A stretch of 64,000 nt of DNA from NCBI GenBank assembly GCA_036023115.1, contig JAYKKT010000041.1, positions 7,132,001-7,196,000 of the forward strand. Reading direction: 5' to 3'. Both the position numbers and the translations under genes were made by a program. Below are positions 41,637 through 53,864 of this stretch, in pieces. This DNA comes from Brasenia schreberi. Taxonomy: Eukaryota > Streptophyta > Magnoliopsida > Nymphaeales > Cabombaceae. The first letter of the stretch is position 1; each line of letters opens with the position of its first letter. Under the pieces are notes generated by a model. That model was not told the DNA's origin, did not search any database, and saw only the letters and a program-made list of their open reading frames with translations.

Positions 41637-44196
41637 CTACACATAATACTTCTTTAAGTATTGAATATTGATAGGATCTGCTAAATTCCTACCTTCTACA
41701 TCGATCAACCAATATGAGTTGTTCGTGGTGGTTGCACGTACAACATAGGGTCCATCCCATTTGGGGCGCCACTTTCCAAGTGGATGTGGGCCACGATAGT
41801 GTATGATTTTCAAAACCAGATCCCCCACTTCAAAGTGGCGAGGTCTCATGTGTTTGCCTTAGTGTCGGGCTATCCTTTGCCGGTATGCATGAGCATGATC
41901 CATAGCAAGGAGTCACCTCTCATCTAGCAAATCTAGTTCGCCCATCCTAGCATGCTGAAGCGTTTCTAAGGGGAGGTCAAGTGCGATGGATGTATGGAAT
42001 GAATGCAATTGTGTATGAATGGGAAGAATGGCGTTTGTGCCATAGACCAATTCGAATGGTGTGGCATTTGTGGGAGTCCGGATGGAAGTCCTATAAGTCC
42101 ATAAGGCTTCATCCAGCTTCTCGTGCCACGTCCTACCCTTCTCTAAGGTCTTCTCAATTATGCTAATGAGAGTCTTATTCTTGGCTTCGGCTTGGCCGTT
42201 GCCTTGAGGGTAGTAGGGTGAGGAGAAGTGGTGAGTTATGCCATAGGTGTTGCACAACTTAACCATTCGCTCGTTCTTGAATGGGGTGCCATTATCGGAC
42301 ACAAGGTCTCGTGGAACCCCAAATCGAGCCAAGATATTCCTCCTAATGAAAGCCACCACATGTTGCCCCTGTACGTTGGTCAGGGAAATGGCTTCCACAC
42401 ACTTGGAGAAATACTCAGTGGCTGCTAAAATGAATCGATGCCCATTCGAGGCTTTTGGAAAGATTGGGCCTACGATATCAAATGCCCATATGGTAAATGG
42501 CTAGGGGCTGACCACAGAATGTAATGCAGATGATGGGATATGAATGGCATGCCCATGCACTTGACATGGATGACACTTTCTAACATGATCGTGACAATCC
42601 TTTTTCAGGGTGGACCAAAAATAGCCCGCTCTAAGTATTTTCCTTGCCATCATGTTGGCATTAACATGACCTCCACATTCTCCATCGTGGAACTCATGCA
42701 TAACTATCCTAGCCTCCTCCAGATCGACACATCTAAGTAGGATGCCGGTAAAGCTTTTCTTGTATAGAACCCCACCCAGAATGGTGTATCGAGTCAAAAT
42801 TTTACGGATGAATGCCTTATCTTTGGATGTGGCATCCTCGGTGAATCCCCCATTTTCTCGAAATCGTTTGATGTCATAAAACCAAGGTTTTTCAACAGAA
42901 TCTGGGTTATTTTGGCAAATATCCAAATTGTGTGTGGATGGGTTGGGCGCATGCCATATTTCTAAAGATCGAGTCCCCAAAATGGGATCGACCTTTAGGG
43001 CTGAACCCAAGGAGGAGAGGGCATCGGCAATGCCATTATCCTCTCTTCCTATGTGTGTGAGTTTACACGATTAGAATGACTCAACCAATCGAGTGGCCAA
43101 CTCGTGATATGGAAGAAGTTTTTCGTTATGTACTTGCCAAATTTTCAAAACTTGGTTTATAACAAGGAGCGAATCTCCAAAGACCTCGATGCATGATGCC
43201 CCTAGAGTTTTCGAAATCCTTAAGCCTTGTATGAGTGCTTCATACTCAGCTATGTTGTTGGAACATTCAAAATCTAGGCGGATTGCTATGGGAATCTCGC
43301 CCTTTTCAAGGGAGATGAGGATGACCCCAGCACGAGCCCCTCGTTGGTTTCGTGCCCCATCGAAGTGCATTTTCCACACTTGGTTTTCGCAAGAGTTTGC
43401 TAAAATGTGGTTTTGAAAATGGTTTTGCAATATGCCTTCATCAGGCATTTCATCAAATGTGGGACATGCGTCCTCTAGGGGGAACTTAGCCACGTAGTCA
43501 GCTAGGTCCTGCCCCTTAATGGAGATTTGGTGATGGTATTTCCGGTCATACTCTATTAGAAGGAGTTGCCATTTGCCCAATCTACCAGTGAGAATGGGTT
43601 TTTCGAACAAGTGCTTGATTGGATCAAGCTTGGACACTATCCAGATCTCATGATCTAAGAAATAGTGTCTAAATTTCTGGTAGGCCCAGACTAGGGCCAA
43701 GCACGTCTTCTCCATGGCTTGATAATTCCTTTCATAAACCAAGAGAGTTTTCGAAATATAGTAGATGGCATACTCCTTATGGGTGTCATCCTCGTATTGA
43801 GCTAATAGAGCTCCCAAAGCATTCGCATGCACGGAAATGTAAAGCAACAGAGGTTTTCCTTGCTTCGGAGGATTCAAAACAGGGGGATTAACCAGGTATG
43901 CCTTTAGTCTCTCGAAGGACTTTTGGCAGTCATCATCCCATGAAAATTTCGTGCCCTTCCTCAACAGTTTGTTGAAGGGTTCGCATCTAGTTGCCAGATT
44001 TGATATAAATCGATGAACGGACTGTAATTGACCCTGGAGGCTACGAATTTGTGTGAGATTGGAGGGTGGAGCCATGTCTATGATGGCTCGACACTTAGAG
44101 GGGTCGACTTCTATACCCCTTTGGCTCACCATAAATCCTAGAAGCTTTTCAGACTCTACTCCGAATACACATTTTTTAGGGTTTAGCTTTACTTTG
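41637..44196 (-). pseudogene. pol: Decayed pol of element D, cut inside RT
   Basis: From the right: RT C-terminal part, degenerate RNase H, archaeal-type RNase H (open from 44196 to about 43071), then zinc-binding part and integrase core with DD35E, and the C-terminal tail ending in LKKYYV at 41637. Stops interrupt it near 43071, 42501, 42400 and 41860. The frame is open to 44196, where an LTR is inserted at a point equal to about residue 377 of T1 pol, so YVDD and everything upstream are missing. It keeps the TGG codon that is a stop in T1. Confidence 0.9.
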
Positions 44197-46402
44197 TATA
44201 GACACAGAAAATTCCCGCTCCTGGTTCTTAGGCCTAAAGCGAACCTTTTCGTGTGCCTAAGTCCTATTTAAACAAACAGGGCGTGCCAGCTAGCTTACTT
44301 AAGCTAGCGAAGATATATTTGAAACCTGACTCCTAACATGGCGACTGTGAGCAAGCAAGCTCTTGTCGTCGCAGACCTTCTTGCACCGATGCGCAAGGGT
44401 CAGTCTGTACGCTTTTAAAATTGAGTTTTTGAGTATAAGGACCTACGAAAGCGGTTTGAGGTGTTTGATTCGGGTTATTATTGGTATGATTTTCAGATTT
44501 TAGATCATGTGGATTTGCACGTGCCTAAGTCTTTCTTTTTATCCCTTTTTGGGCCAACTAGGCGTGTGTTATGAACACTCCACTAAAATGTGGCGACTTT
44601 GAGTGGGAGTATGGGGTTTGCTTTGATGCAATATGTGTCTTAACTCGTGGTATGGCGTATATGCAATGCAAACTCACGCAACTCCAAAGGAAAAACCAGA
44701 ATTTAAAAGACAATGCCGAAGGGAAATGACTTGTAATGGAAATTGCCGAAGGGAAATGACTTGTAAATGTAAATTGCCGAAGGGAAATTGCAAAAGGGAA
44801 ATATGGCTATATCTTAAGAGCGGAAAGGCTCAATAGTGCAAGTGTGTGCCGTGTATATATGTAAAGACTACGCACACTGTTGAACCTTAAAACCCAAATT
44901 GAAAAGACATAGCCAAAAGGGAAATACGTATATACTATATATGGGCCCTTACTTGGGTCTTGCAAATAAGAGCGAAGGCTCAATGTGGGTGCATGTGAAA
45001 ATGTAAAGACAACACACACGACTTCAAATGAAACCCAAGTATAAATTGCAATATGGCCTTAACTAAGATATTGGGAATAAAAGCGAAAGCTCAATGTGTG
45101 TGAGTGCTAGAATTGAAGTACTACGCACACAACATGAAATAAAACCCAAATATAAATTGCAATATGGCCTTAACTAAGGTCTTGGGAGTAAGAGCGAAAG
45201 CTCAATGTGTGTGAGTGTATAATTCAAATACTACACACGACGTGAAATTAAACCCAAGGATAATATAACCCGGCCCTTACTTGGGTCTTGCAAATAAGAG
45301 CGGAAGCTCAGTGTGTGTGAGTGCAAGAATTTAAAGACAACACACCCAACTCAAGCAAAAACCCTACACCACTTAAAGTATATAAATAAACTTATATCTT
45401 AGGGGCTGATTAGGCCTGTGTGTGTTCAAAATCGTGCACAACTAAGAGCGAGGTAGGCTCAAGTGCACGTGTGTGTGGGTATGCTAAGCCACGTTATTAC
45501 AAGCGGGGGGAGACAATGCTTTGTTATTATAACCCCGTATCAAATTTAATTTAACTTAAGCAAGTCTATAACTAAGGATCGAGTTAGGCACTTACTTATA
45601 GCTGGTCCGGAGGTGACTTGCTTGAGCGTGGGCTTAGGCTTCGCCTTGGGCTGTAAGAGGAAGCTCCTTGGAATGGCACGGCAAAGGGGTGTGCTGGCCG
45701 GGTGACTTGGGTGCGCAGGTGTGGCGCCTTGGAGGTTGCCAACTGCTAGGGGGGTGCTGCCGTGATGCTTTAGGCTAAAGTGATTAAGGAAGGTCGCTAA
45801 GGTATGGGATTGGTGCTAGGGAAGGTGGCGCTAAGGGGTGATTAAAGGGGGATGTCTAAGGAGAAAGGAGTAAGGCCGCAGCTGACTTGGGTGCAATCGG
45901 TTGTGACTGGCCGACTAGGGGCAGTTATAGTGGTGGCTGGCTGGGGTAGCTAGGGGTAGTTGGGAATGGCGAGGGAGCTAGCTAGGGTGTTGTGGAAGGT
46001 GGAGGTATAGGTTGGTTGAAAGTGGAAAGGGCAGGTCCTAGGGAGCAAGGTAGGGTGGCCGGGATGTCACTAGGGGAAAGTATAGGATCGGGTGATGTAA
46101 AGGGGTTATGTCTGGCCGAATGGGTAAGGGTGGCGGGAAGGTGGTGTTGGCGAGGTGTTGTGGTGGTATGGGTGGTTGAGAGTGGAGGGGGAGTGAAGAG
46201 GAGGTGGAGTTGGGTTGAGGTACTAATCGGATGGGTGAGGGGAGTTGGTGCGTGGAAGAAAGGCAGCCGGGTGATGAAGGTGGATGGAGCCAGGTGATGA
46301 AGGTGGCGACGTGGAGTGGAGCAGGCCGGATGGAAGTGGTGGCACGAGGTGGAGCTGGCCGGGGGTAGTGGTGGTGCAGGTGGAAGAAGAGAGCAAGGTG
46401 AG
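44197..46402 (-). mobile_element. LTR fragment X, left part
   Basis: Starts TATAGACAC, a one-base variant of the usual TGTAGACAC, inside D RT (five bases before it: CTTTG). It resembles the solo LTR at 27741 and runs to the region just before the TATA box, then stops abruptly at about 46402. U5 hairpin at 44289-44308; repeat array about 44930-45360. Confidence 0.82.
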
Positions 46403-46584
46403 GCGACGACAAGAGCTTACTTGCTCACAGTCGCCCCGATTAGAAGTTAGTGTTAAAAATATCTTCGCTAGCTTAGGTAAGCTAGCTGGCATGCCCTGTT
46501 TGCATACACAGGCCTTAGACACACGAGAGGATCCGCTCCAAGCCCTGAAAAAGGTGAAGAGGCAGGGATTTTCGCGCGTCTACA
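46403..46584 (+). mobile_element. 182-bp inverted LTR scrap
   Basis: The U5 end of a T1-type LTR in the opposite direction, from GCGACGAC to the terminal GTCTACA at 46584. It is very close to the T1 LTR, so it is recent. It sits between two different LTR fragments that overlap by roughly 150-200 bp in LTR coordinates. It may be filler captured during break repair or the remnant of an inverted insertion. Confidence 0.8.
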
Positions 46585-48088
46585 GCTAGGTAAGAAGGGG
46601 AGAGGAAGATAGGTTAGATGGGGCTGAGATGGGGTACTAACCGTGGGCTGGTGGGTGTTAGTGGTGGCTGGAGGTGGTGGAAGGAGGTGGCAGACGAATG
46701 GGGTGTGCAGCCGGGTGAGGGAGTGGGAAGGTGGCAGTCGGGTGGAGTGCGCAGGTGGCAGCCGGGTGGAAGTGCAGCCGAGTGGAGTGGCGGTGGAGGT
46801 GGCACAGCTGGGGGGTGATGGAGTGAGATGGGGTGGAAGAGAGGGCAGGTGAGAGAGGAGAGAGAGATCAGAGAGGTCTCAAACCCGCCCCAAAAGGGGG
46901 GTTTTTATAGGCATGGGCTGGGGTCGGTTGATGAGGTGGTATGGGGTAGATATTTAGGATATGGTGGGCTGGTGGGGTGGTTTGGGTAGGTCGGCTAGGG
47001 GGAGTGGTATGGTGGTTTAGGGTAGGTCGGTTAGGGTGGCTGGGAATTAAGGGTAAGGGTCTAATTAGGTGGGTTAAGGTGGGATTAGGTTTAATCTAGT
47101 TAGGGTCTAGGTGGTCTAGTTAGGTGGGGTGAGCTAGGTGAGGTCGGCTAGGTATGGTTGGGGTGGTTTTGGGTGAGGGTGGCTAGGATTGGGTCAGGTT
47201 TAGGGGGGAGTGGCTAGGTGAGGTGGCTTAGCTTAGGGCTAGGTTTTAGAAGCATCCCCTTGGCATCGATCCATGGACCTAGTTGCAGCCAGATTCATGT
47301 TGGTGCAGCCCCAGGTTAGGTGTAGGTGCATACAAGCTTAAACCCACACTCTTAGGCTAAGCCCACATGGTTAACCCACCCTTGACTAAGTCAAGCCCAC
47401 CAACTTTCTCACTCATACTTTATGATCCCATTCTCTCTCTATCCAAGCTTTTCACGTGACTTCTCTATGGGCCCCACCTCCATTTATGAGAAGGTGATGT
47501 GGGCCATGGATGTGGATATTGGATTAGATCTTTGGATCCAAATCCAAATCCAAATCCAAATGTATGTTTGGGTCTGGATCTGGATATATATAGTCCAAAT
47601 CTGGCCCAAATCTGATTTTCTGACTCCTTCATGGCGTTTCGAAACAGACGGTTTATGCGGGGCCTGACTGCATCAGTACTCCATCTTGCGTTGGGTCTTT
47701 GTCAACATTGTCGTCCGCTCTTCTTCTCACCTTCCGGAGATTATTTTGAACAATTTTGTTGATATCAGGGGCTTGGATGTCCGAGAATCTGAGGATGATT
47801 CTGATACGAGAGTTGATGTGCCGGGCTTAAAATATGCTCCGGGTCTGGGCTCTCTTTTGCTTCTTCAGTCCTACTTTCATTAGGCCAAGTTACTTTTCAG
47901 AGTTTCAAAACACCTTTTTAAGGTTTTAAAACTGTATGTATATATATTTTTAAAACATATATGATTTAAACATATGTACAGGGTTGTCTGGAAGGCTCCT
48001 GGGTTTCCAGACTCAAAATAGCCCTTTGGGGCAGCTTTTGCAAAACCAGACATATTTGGGAAAATCATAGGATTTTGGGGTGTTTACA
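46585..48088 (-). mobile_element. LTR fragment Y, right part (3' LTR of element E)
   Basis: Second-subfamily LTR, closest to 35190-36665, beginning at GCTAGGTAAG and ending GTTTACA at 48088 before a polypurine tract. TATA box TATAAAAA at 46902-46909 with GC hairpin. X and Y together make about one LTR, so they may be a chimeric 3' LTR. Confidence 0.83.
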
Positions 48089-48353
48089 AATGCCCCTCTT
48101 TGGCATTTTCCAAATTCATTTGGATAATGACAAAGACGACAACACCCCTTTCGATGTCTCCCTAGATCTATCCACGAAAATATGGGATCGTCCCAATTTT
48201 TGAGCAAACATCTCTTTTTAAAACTTGGTAGGAGGAGATATCATGCCAAAGGGGGTTTCTATGGTTTCTGGTCCTATATGGGATCATGTTATGCAAGTGT
48301 TTATGCGTGGATATGCACATGCATGGCATGGATGAGACGCCAAGTAGGGCGAC
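48089..48353 (-). other. 3' tail of element E, part 1
   Basis: Polypurine tract and stem-loop 48104-48129 (one mismatch). Broken at 48353 by an inverted solo LTR. No gene. Confidence 0.82.
48349..48353. repeat. TSD of inverted solo LTR, left copy (GCGAC)
   Basis: Matches GCGAC at 51655-51659. The tail text of E resumes after the second copy (compare 36922-36930 in C). Confidence 0.93.
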
Positions 48354-51300
48354 TGTAAACACCCCGAAATCCCACAAATTCCTTAAAACAAACCTGGTTT
48401 TGTAAAAGCAGCCCCAAAGGGCCATTTTTGAGTCTGGAAACCCAGGAGCCTTCCAGACAACCCTGTATATATGTTTTAAACTTTATCTTTCAAAAACATA
48501 TGATATGGCTTTTGAAAACCTTTTAAAACATGTTTTGAAACCCCGAAGTGGCTTGGCCCAATCAAGACAAGACCAGGAGAGCTAAGAAGAGCCCGGAACC
48601 GGAGCACACGTCGAGCCCGGCATAGCAACTCTTGTATCTGATTCACACCCCCAGGATCTCGAACGTCCAAGACCCTGTTCTTATCAAAATATCATTTGAA
48701 GTCATCTCCGGAAGGCAGAAACGGAGGCGGACGACTATGTTGGCGAAGACCCAGCGCAGACAGAGTACTGATGCAGTCAGGCCCCGCACGAATCGTCCAT
48801 TTCGAACCCAGCTCGAAGGAGTCAGAGTTCAGTTTGGATTGGATCTGGACCATATATATCCAGATCCCAATCCAAACCCATATGTGGACTTGGATTTGGA
48901 TTTGGATCCAGAGATCCAATCCAATATCCATATCCATGGCCCACATCACCTTCTCATAAATGGAGGTGGGGCCCACTGAAAATTCATGTGGGATATTGGG
49001 CATGAGAGAGAGTGGGGATGGAAAATATCAAGAGTGTTGTATTAAGCTTGACTTGTGTGTCAAGTTTGGGTTTAATCATGTGGGTTAGCCTAATTGAGTG
49101 GGTTTAAGCTTGTAATTAGCTAAAACCTAACCTAGGGCTGCACCAACATGAGGTGGTCAAGGTCTATGGGCCATGCTAAGGGAGCTCCTTCACCTAAACC
49201 TAACCCAAAACGCCTAATCCTAGCCTAAACCCCTAATCCACCTCTAATCTGAACCTAATCACCTAACCCACTTTCCTAATCCCGGCCTAATCCCAACCTA
49301 ATCACCTAACCCACTTCCCTAATCCTTCCCTAAACCTAGATTAATTTCCCTAATCCTAGCCTAAACCTAGCCTAATCACCTAACCTAGCTCACTAAACCT
49401 AACCCTAAAACCCAACCACCTAACCTAGCCCTAAACCCCTAAACCACCCCTAGCCCACAATCTACCCAAACCCCTAGTTTTCAAAATATCTGGCCCAACC
49501 CTTTCCAGCCCACCTTATCTACATACCACCCTACCTAAACCACCTAACCACTACCCCAAGCCCAGCCCTAACCGACCTACCCATCCCCTATTTAAACCCC
49601 CCCCTTGGGGGCGGGTTTTGCAAGCTGGAACCCTCACCTCACCCAGCCGGGCCCTCTCCTTCTCCCATTTCCTCACCTAGCCGGGACCACTCTCCATCAC
49701 CTCCGCCTGCTCCACCTGCTCCACCAGCTCTACCTGCACTGCCACCTTCCCTCTTCCATCCACCACCACCTCACCCAGCCGGACGCCACCACCCTCACCC
49801 AACCGAACCAGCCGAGCTTCCACATCCGGCTGCTTCTCTCTTCATCCACCGCCTCTCCCCATTCGGTAAGCACTTCTCTAACTCTACCTAAACCCTTCTC
49901 TACTACCTCTCCATTCCTAGCCACCCACCCTATCATCATCTCAGCCTTTGCCACCACCCTTTTCACTTAGCCGAGCCTAGCATAACCTAAACTACCGGCC
50001 ACTACCTAACCATCCTATCCCATTCGGCCTTCCCCAAAGACTCCCATTCGGCCTTCCCCTAAACTCCTTTTAGGTCCACCTTCCCTAAACCCTCGACTTT
50101 CCTAGTGACCCTAAAAACTCACTTGGTCCAGCCCCTTTAACCCCCCACATCGAGGCGACACCCATTTGCAGCCGGCCACCTTCGAGGCGCCTATCCCTCG
50201 CCCCACTTGCAGCCGGCCGGCACCTTTGGTCACCTATCCTCGCGGAGCTCCCGTTTGCAGCCCAAGGCGAAGGCCAAGCCCACGCTCAAGCAAGGCCTCT
50301 ACGGACCAGCTACTCGTAAGTGTCTAAACTCGGTCTTTAGTTATATACTTGCTTGAGATTCAATTTGATACGGGGTTGTAATAACGGAGCATAGTCTCCC
50401 CCCGCTTGTAATAACGTGGCTTGGCACAACCACACACGTGCACTCTCTTAGTCGTGCACGATTTTCAACACACACGGGCCTAATCAGCCCCTAATACATA
50501 AGTGTATATATATACTTTCATTTTCGAAGGGTTTTGTTTAAGTTGGGTGCGTAGTCTTTCAATTCAAGCACTCACACACATTGAGCTTTCGCTCTTATTT
50601 GAAAGACCCAAGTAAGGGTCGACCTATACTATTTGGGTTTCATTTCATGTCGTGTGAGTAAGTCTTTCAATTCAAGCACTCTCACACACATTGAGCTTTC
50701 GCTCTTATTTGAAAGACCCAAGTAAGGGCCGACCTATACTATTTGGGTTTCATTTCATGTCGTGTGAGTAAGTCTTTCAATTCAAGCACTTTCACACACA
50801 TTGAACCTTCGCTCTTACTCCCAAGACCTTAGTAAAGGCCTTATTGCAGTTATATTTGGGTTTCATTTATGTCGTGTGTGTAGTACTTCAATTCAAGCAC
50901 TCTCACACACATTGAGCCTTCGCTCTTACTCCCAAGATTTAGTCAAGGCCATACTGCAATTTATATTTGGGTTTAATTTCATGTCGTGTGTGTAAGTCTT
51001 TTAATTCAAGCATGCACCCACATTGAGCCTTCGCTCTTATTTGTAAGACCCGAGTAAGGGCTCATATACATAATCTATATACATATTTTCCTTCGGTTAT
51101 TTCCCTTCGATTATCTCCCTTCAGTCATTTCCCTTCAGTATTGTCTTTACATTTCGGGTTTTCCCTTTGGAGTAGCGTGAGTTTGCATTTGCATCTACGC
51201 CATACCACGAGGTAGGACGCATATTGCATCGAAGCAAGCCCCGCTCGAATTCGCCCATGTAGTGGAGTGTTCATAACACACAAACTAGGTGGCCCGAAAA

Positions 51301-51654
51301 GGGATAAAAGAAAAAGACTTAGGCACGTGCAAATCCACGTGATCTAAAACATGCAATCGCATCTTAAAGACCCGAAATAGACACCTCGAACCGCTTCGTA
51401 GACTTTCTCTCCAAAAACTCGATTTTTGCAAAGCGTACAGACTGACCCTTGCGCATCGGTGCAAGAAGGTCTGCGACGACAAGAGCTTACTTGCTCACAG
51501 TCGCCACGTTTAGAAGTCAGTGTATAAAATATCTTCGCTAGCTTAGGTAAGCTAGCTGGCGCGCCCTGTTTGCCTACATAGGCCTTAGACACACGAGAGG
51601 ATCCGCTCCAAGCCCTGAAAAAGGCGAAGAGGCGGGGATTTTCGCGCGTCTACA
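48354..51654 (+). mobile_element. Inverted solo LTR (3301 bp)
   Basis: Complete LTR, TGTAAACACC to GTCTACA, in the opposite direction to most other elements, with TSD GCGAC and no interior. T1 subfamily. TATA box TATTTAAA at 49589-49596 on the plus strand, followed by the GC hairpin; telomere-like array 49215-49450 in the CCTAA sense; 111-bp array about 50540-51070. Confidence 0.93.
49589..49596 (+). promoter_or_regulatory. TATA box of inverted solo LTR
   Basis: TATTTAAA followed by the C-run / G-run hairpin, as in T1. If active it would transcribe rightwards, antisense to the surrounding elements. Confidence 0.6.
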
Positions 51655-52337
51655 GCGACCTCCCAGAGATCAGATGGCATGGTTGAACTTTTTGAGACTT
51701 ATGAAGACCTGCTGCTCCAAGTGAGCGGGCCCTATGTTGCTCGATGTTCGATTTTTCAAAATCTATTTACAAAAGGAAAAACCGCTTTTAGCCTCAATCC
51801 TAAGGATCTCGAGCTCTTCGAGTTTGCCTTTGCTTGAGTCTTGACACTCGCTAATCTAGCGGAAGTTTTATAAGTAAACAAGTTATATTTCAAAACTCCT
51901 ACACCTTACTCGAAACGTCGAATTCTCAAACAAAATGAAATTCAAGTAAGTAAATCCTATTTTTACTTTAGGATTGCTCAAAATGAACTATGTTTTACTT
52001 GGGATAAGCCAGGGATGGGAAAGAGATACCACGGTCCCTTCTGAAGCGTCCCGTGGTTTGAGGCATAGAAGGCGGAAAACTGCTCTTTTTGAGCTTTTTG
52101 GCCTTTTCTTCCTTTTTTCATAGAGGGTCTCCCTTTGGGAGTATTTTTTCTTTAATCCCTATTTTCCATAAGAGAATCGAATTTTTCTTTTTGATTCATG
52201 TTTCTTTCTTTGGGAAAGAGATCTTTGGCGGGGATTTTCCTTTATTTTGGCCATATTTTCCTTTTGGAAGAAGAAGAGAAGAGGGGAGGACTTATCCCAA
52301 GGTCATACTTGATTCATTCCAGATTAGCCCATTTAGA
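51655..52337 (-). other. 3' tail of element E, part 2
   Basis: Continues from 48353. Contains CTGCTC/GAGCGG (51712-51728, one wobble) and the ACCACGG/CCGTGGT hairpin near 52028-52057. Stops abruptly at about 52337, where the other copies go on into pol. All of E pol is missing. Confidence 0.8.
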
Positions 52338-53544
52338 AACTTGGTCTATCATATGAACTTGCTTTATATTCAATTAAATTTTGATATGGGGTTGTAATAA
52401 TGGAGCATAGTCTCCCCCCAAGATGTAATATTGATGTATGATACACAAGCACACACGTGCACTTGAGCCTTTCCGCTCTTAGTTGCACACCTTTTGCACA
52501 CACACGGGCCTTGACAGCCCCTAAGATATAGCTTTATTTATATAGGTTTAGCTGCATGTGTTTACATTCAAGTTGTGGGTGTTGTCTTTCAATTCTACAC
52601 TCACACACATTGAGCTTTCGCTCTTACTCCCAAGACTCTAATAAGAGCCATATTGCAATTCAATTTGGGGTTTTCACTCAAGTTGTGTGTGTGGTCTTTT
52701 AATTCCACACTCACACACATTGAGCTTTCGCTCTTACTCCCAAGACTCTAATAAGAACCATATTGCAATTCAATTTGGGTTTTACATTCCAAGTCGTGTG
52801 AGTTGTCTTTACATATACACACAACACCCACGCACACATTGGCAACCTTCGGGCCCATATATATAGTTGTATTTCCCTTCCGCTATGTCTTTAAGATTTG
52901 GGTTTTAAGGTTCAACTGTGTGAGTAGTCTTTCAATATATACACGATACACACTTACACAATTGAGCCTTTTCGCTCTTAAGATATAGCCATATTTCCCT
53001 TTTGCAATTTCCCTTACGCAATTTCCCTTCAGCTATGTCTTTCAATTTTGGGTTTTCCTGTTCCGTTGTGTGAGTTTGCATTGCATATCCGCCATACCAC
53101 GAGTTAGGATGCATATTGCATCAAAGCAAACCCCATACACCCGTACAAAAATCGCCCAACTTAGGTCACTTGCGCACACACCTAGCTGGCCTAAATAGCG
53201 TAAAATTGAAAGACATAGGCACGTGCAAATCCCACGTGAAATAAAATCTGCAACAATACAAACAAAACCCAATCAAACACTTTATATATTTTCAAAGAGG
53301 TTACATTTATTCAAAATCGACTTTGCTAAGCATACAGACTGACCCTTGCGCATCGATGCAAGAAGGTTGGCGACGAAAAGAGCCCACTTGCTCACAATCG
53401 CTCCAAACAAGTCAGATATTCAAAAACTTACTTTGCTAGCTTGAGTAAGCTAGCTGGCACACTCTTTTTATAAAAGTGACTTAGACACACGAAAAGGTTC
53501 ACTTCAGGCCTAAGAACCGGGAGTGAAAATTTTTCGTGTCTATA
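52338..53544 (+). mobile_element. Truncated inverted LTR in element E
   Basis: About 1.2 kb of R-U5 from an older LTR resembling the one at 58093, in plus orientation, ending GTGTCTATA at 53544 (usual end GTCTACA with one change). Its left part is deleted, joining it to the E tail. Its right end lies inside E gag. It has the repeat units and U5 hairpin in reverse. Confidence 0.8.
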
Positions 53545-53725
53545 GTGACAAACACAAATCAGCTGCTTCAGCCTCTTGGCTAAGAGCCGCGATTTTGGCC
53601 TCGAAGTCCCTTCTTAACTCCTCAATCTCTTCTCTTTGATCTCGAGTTTTCAAAAACTTCCTAGAATGAGAACTTGATGTGCATGAGCCGTGGCTAGACA
53701 CTTCCTGGGAGCCTGGACTCAACAT
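53545..53725 (-). pseudogene. gag: N-terminal gag remnant of element E
   Basis: Encodes MLSPGSQEVSSHGSC and the coiled-coil-like EELRRDFEAKIAALSQEAEA, closely similar to the B gag start, then is cut by the inverted LTR. The rest of gag and all of pol are lost. Confidence 0.88.
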
Positions 53726-53864
53726 GCTTCAATGCTTTCAAAATCCTAAGTATGAAACGCAACAAACAGAGAGTTAAAACACTTTTTCTTGAAAATTTTT
53801 CATGAGGTTTGTTTGTATGGATCGATTTTTTACAAGACCCACGTCCCACCGGGCATACCAAATC
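53726..53864 (-). other. Leader and primer-binding site of E (53843-53860)
   Basis: TGGTATGCCCGGTGGGAC on the minus strand, four bases from the LTR at 53865. No gene. Confidence 0.82.

Noticed and set aside
46585..46640. Inverted scrap and Y taken as one ordinary inserted element with a TSD.
   Set aside because: No matching 5-bp direct repeat found on the left side of the scrap; a deletion or template switch fits better.
49605..49970. A proline- and histidine-rich frame on the plus strand.
   Set aside because: It is R-region low-complexity sequence of the inverted solo LTR, not shared as a protein by other copies.
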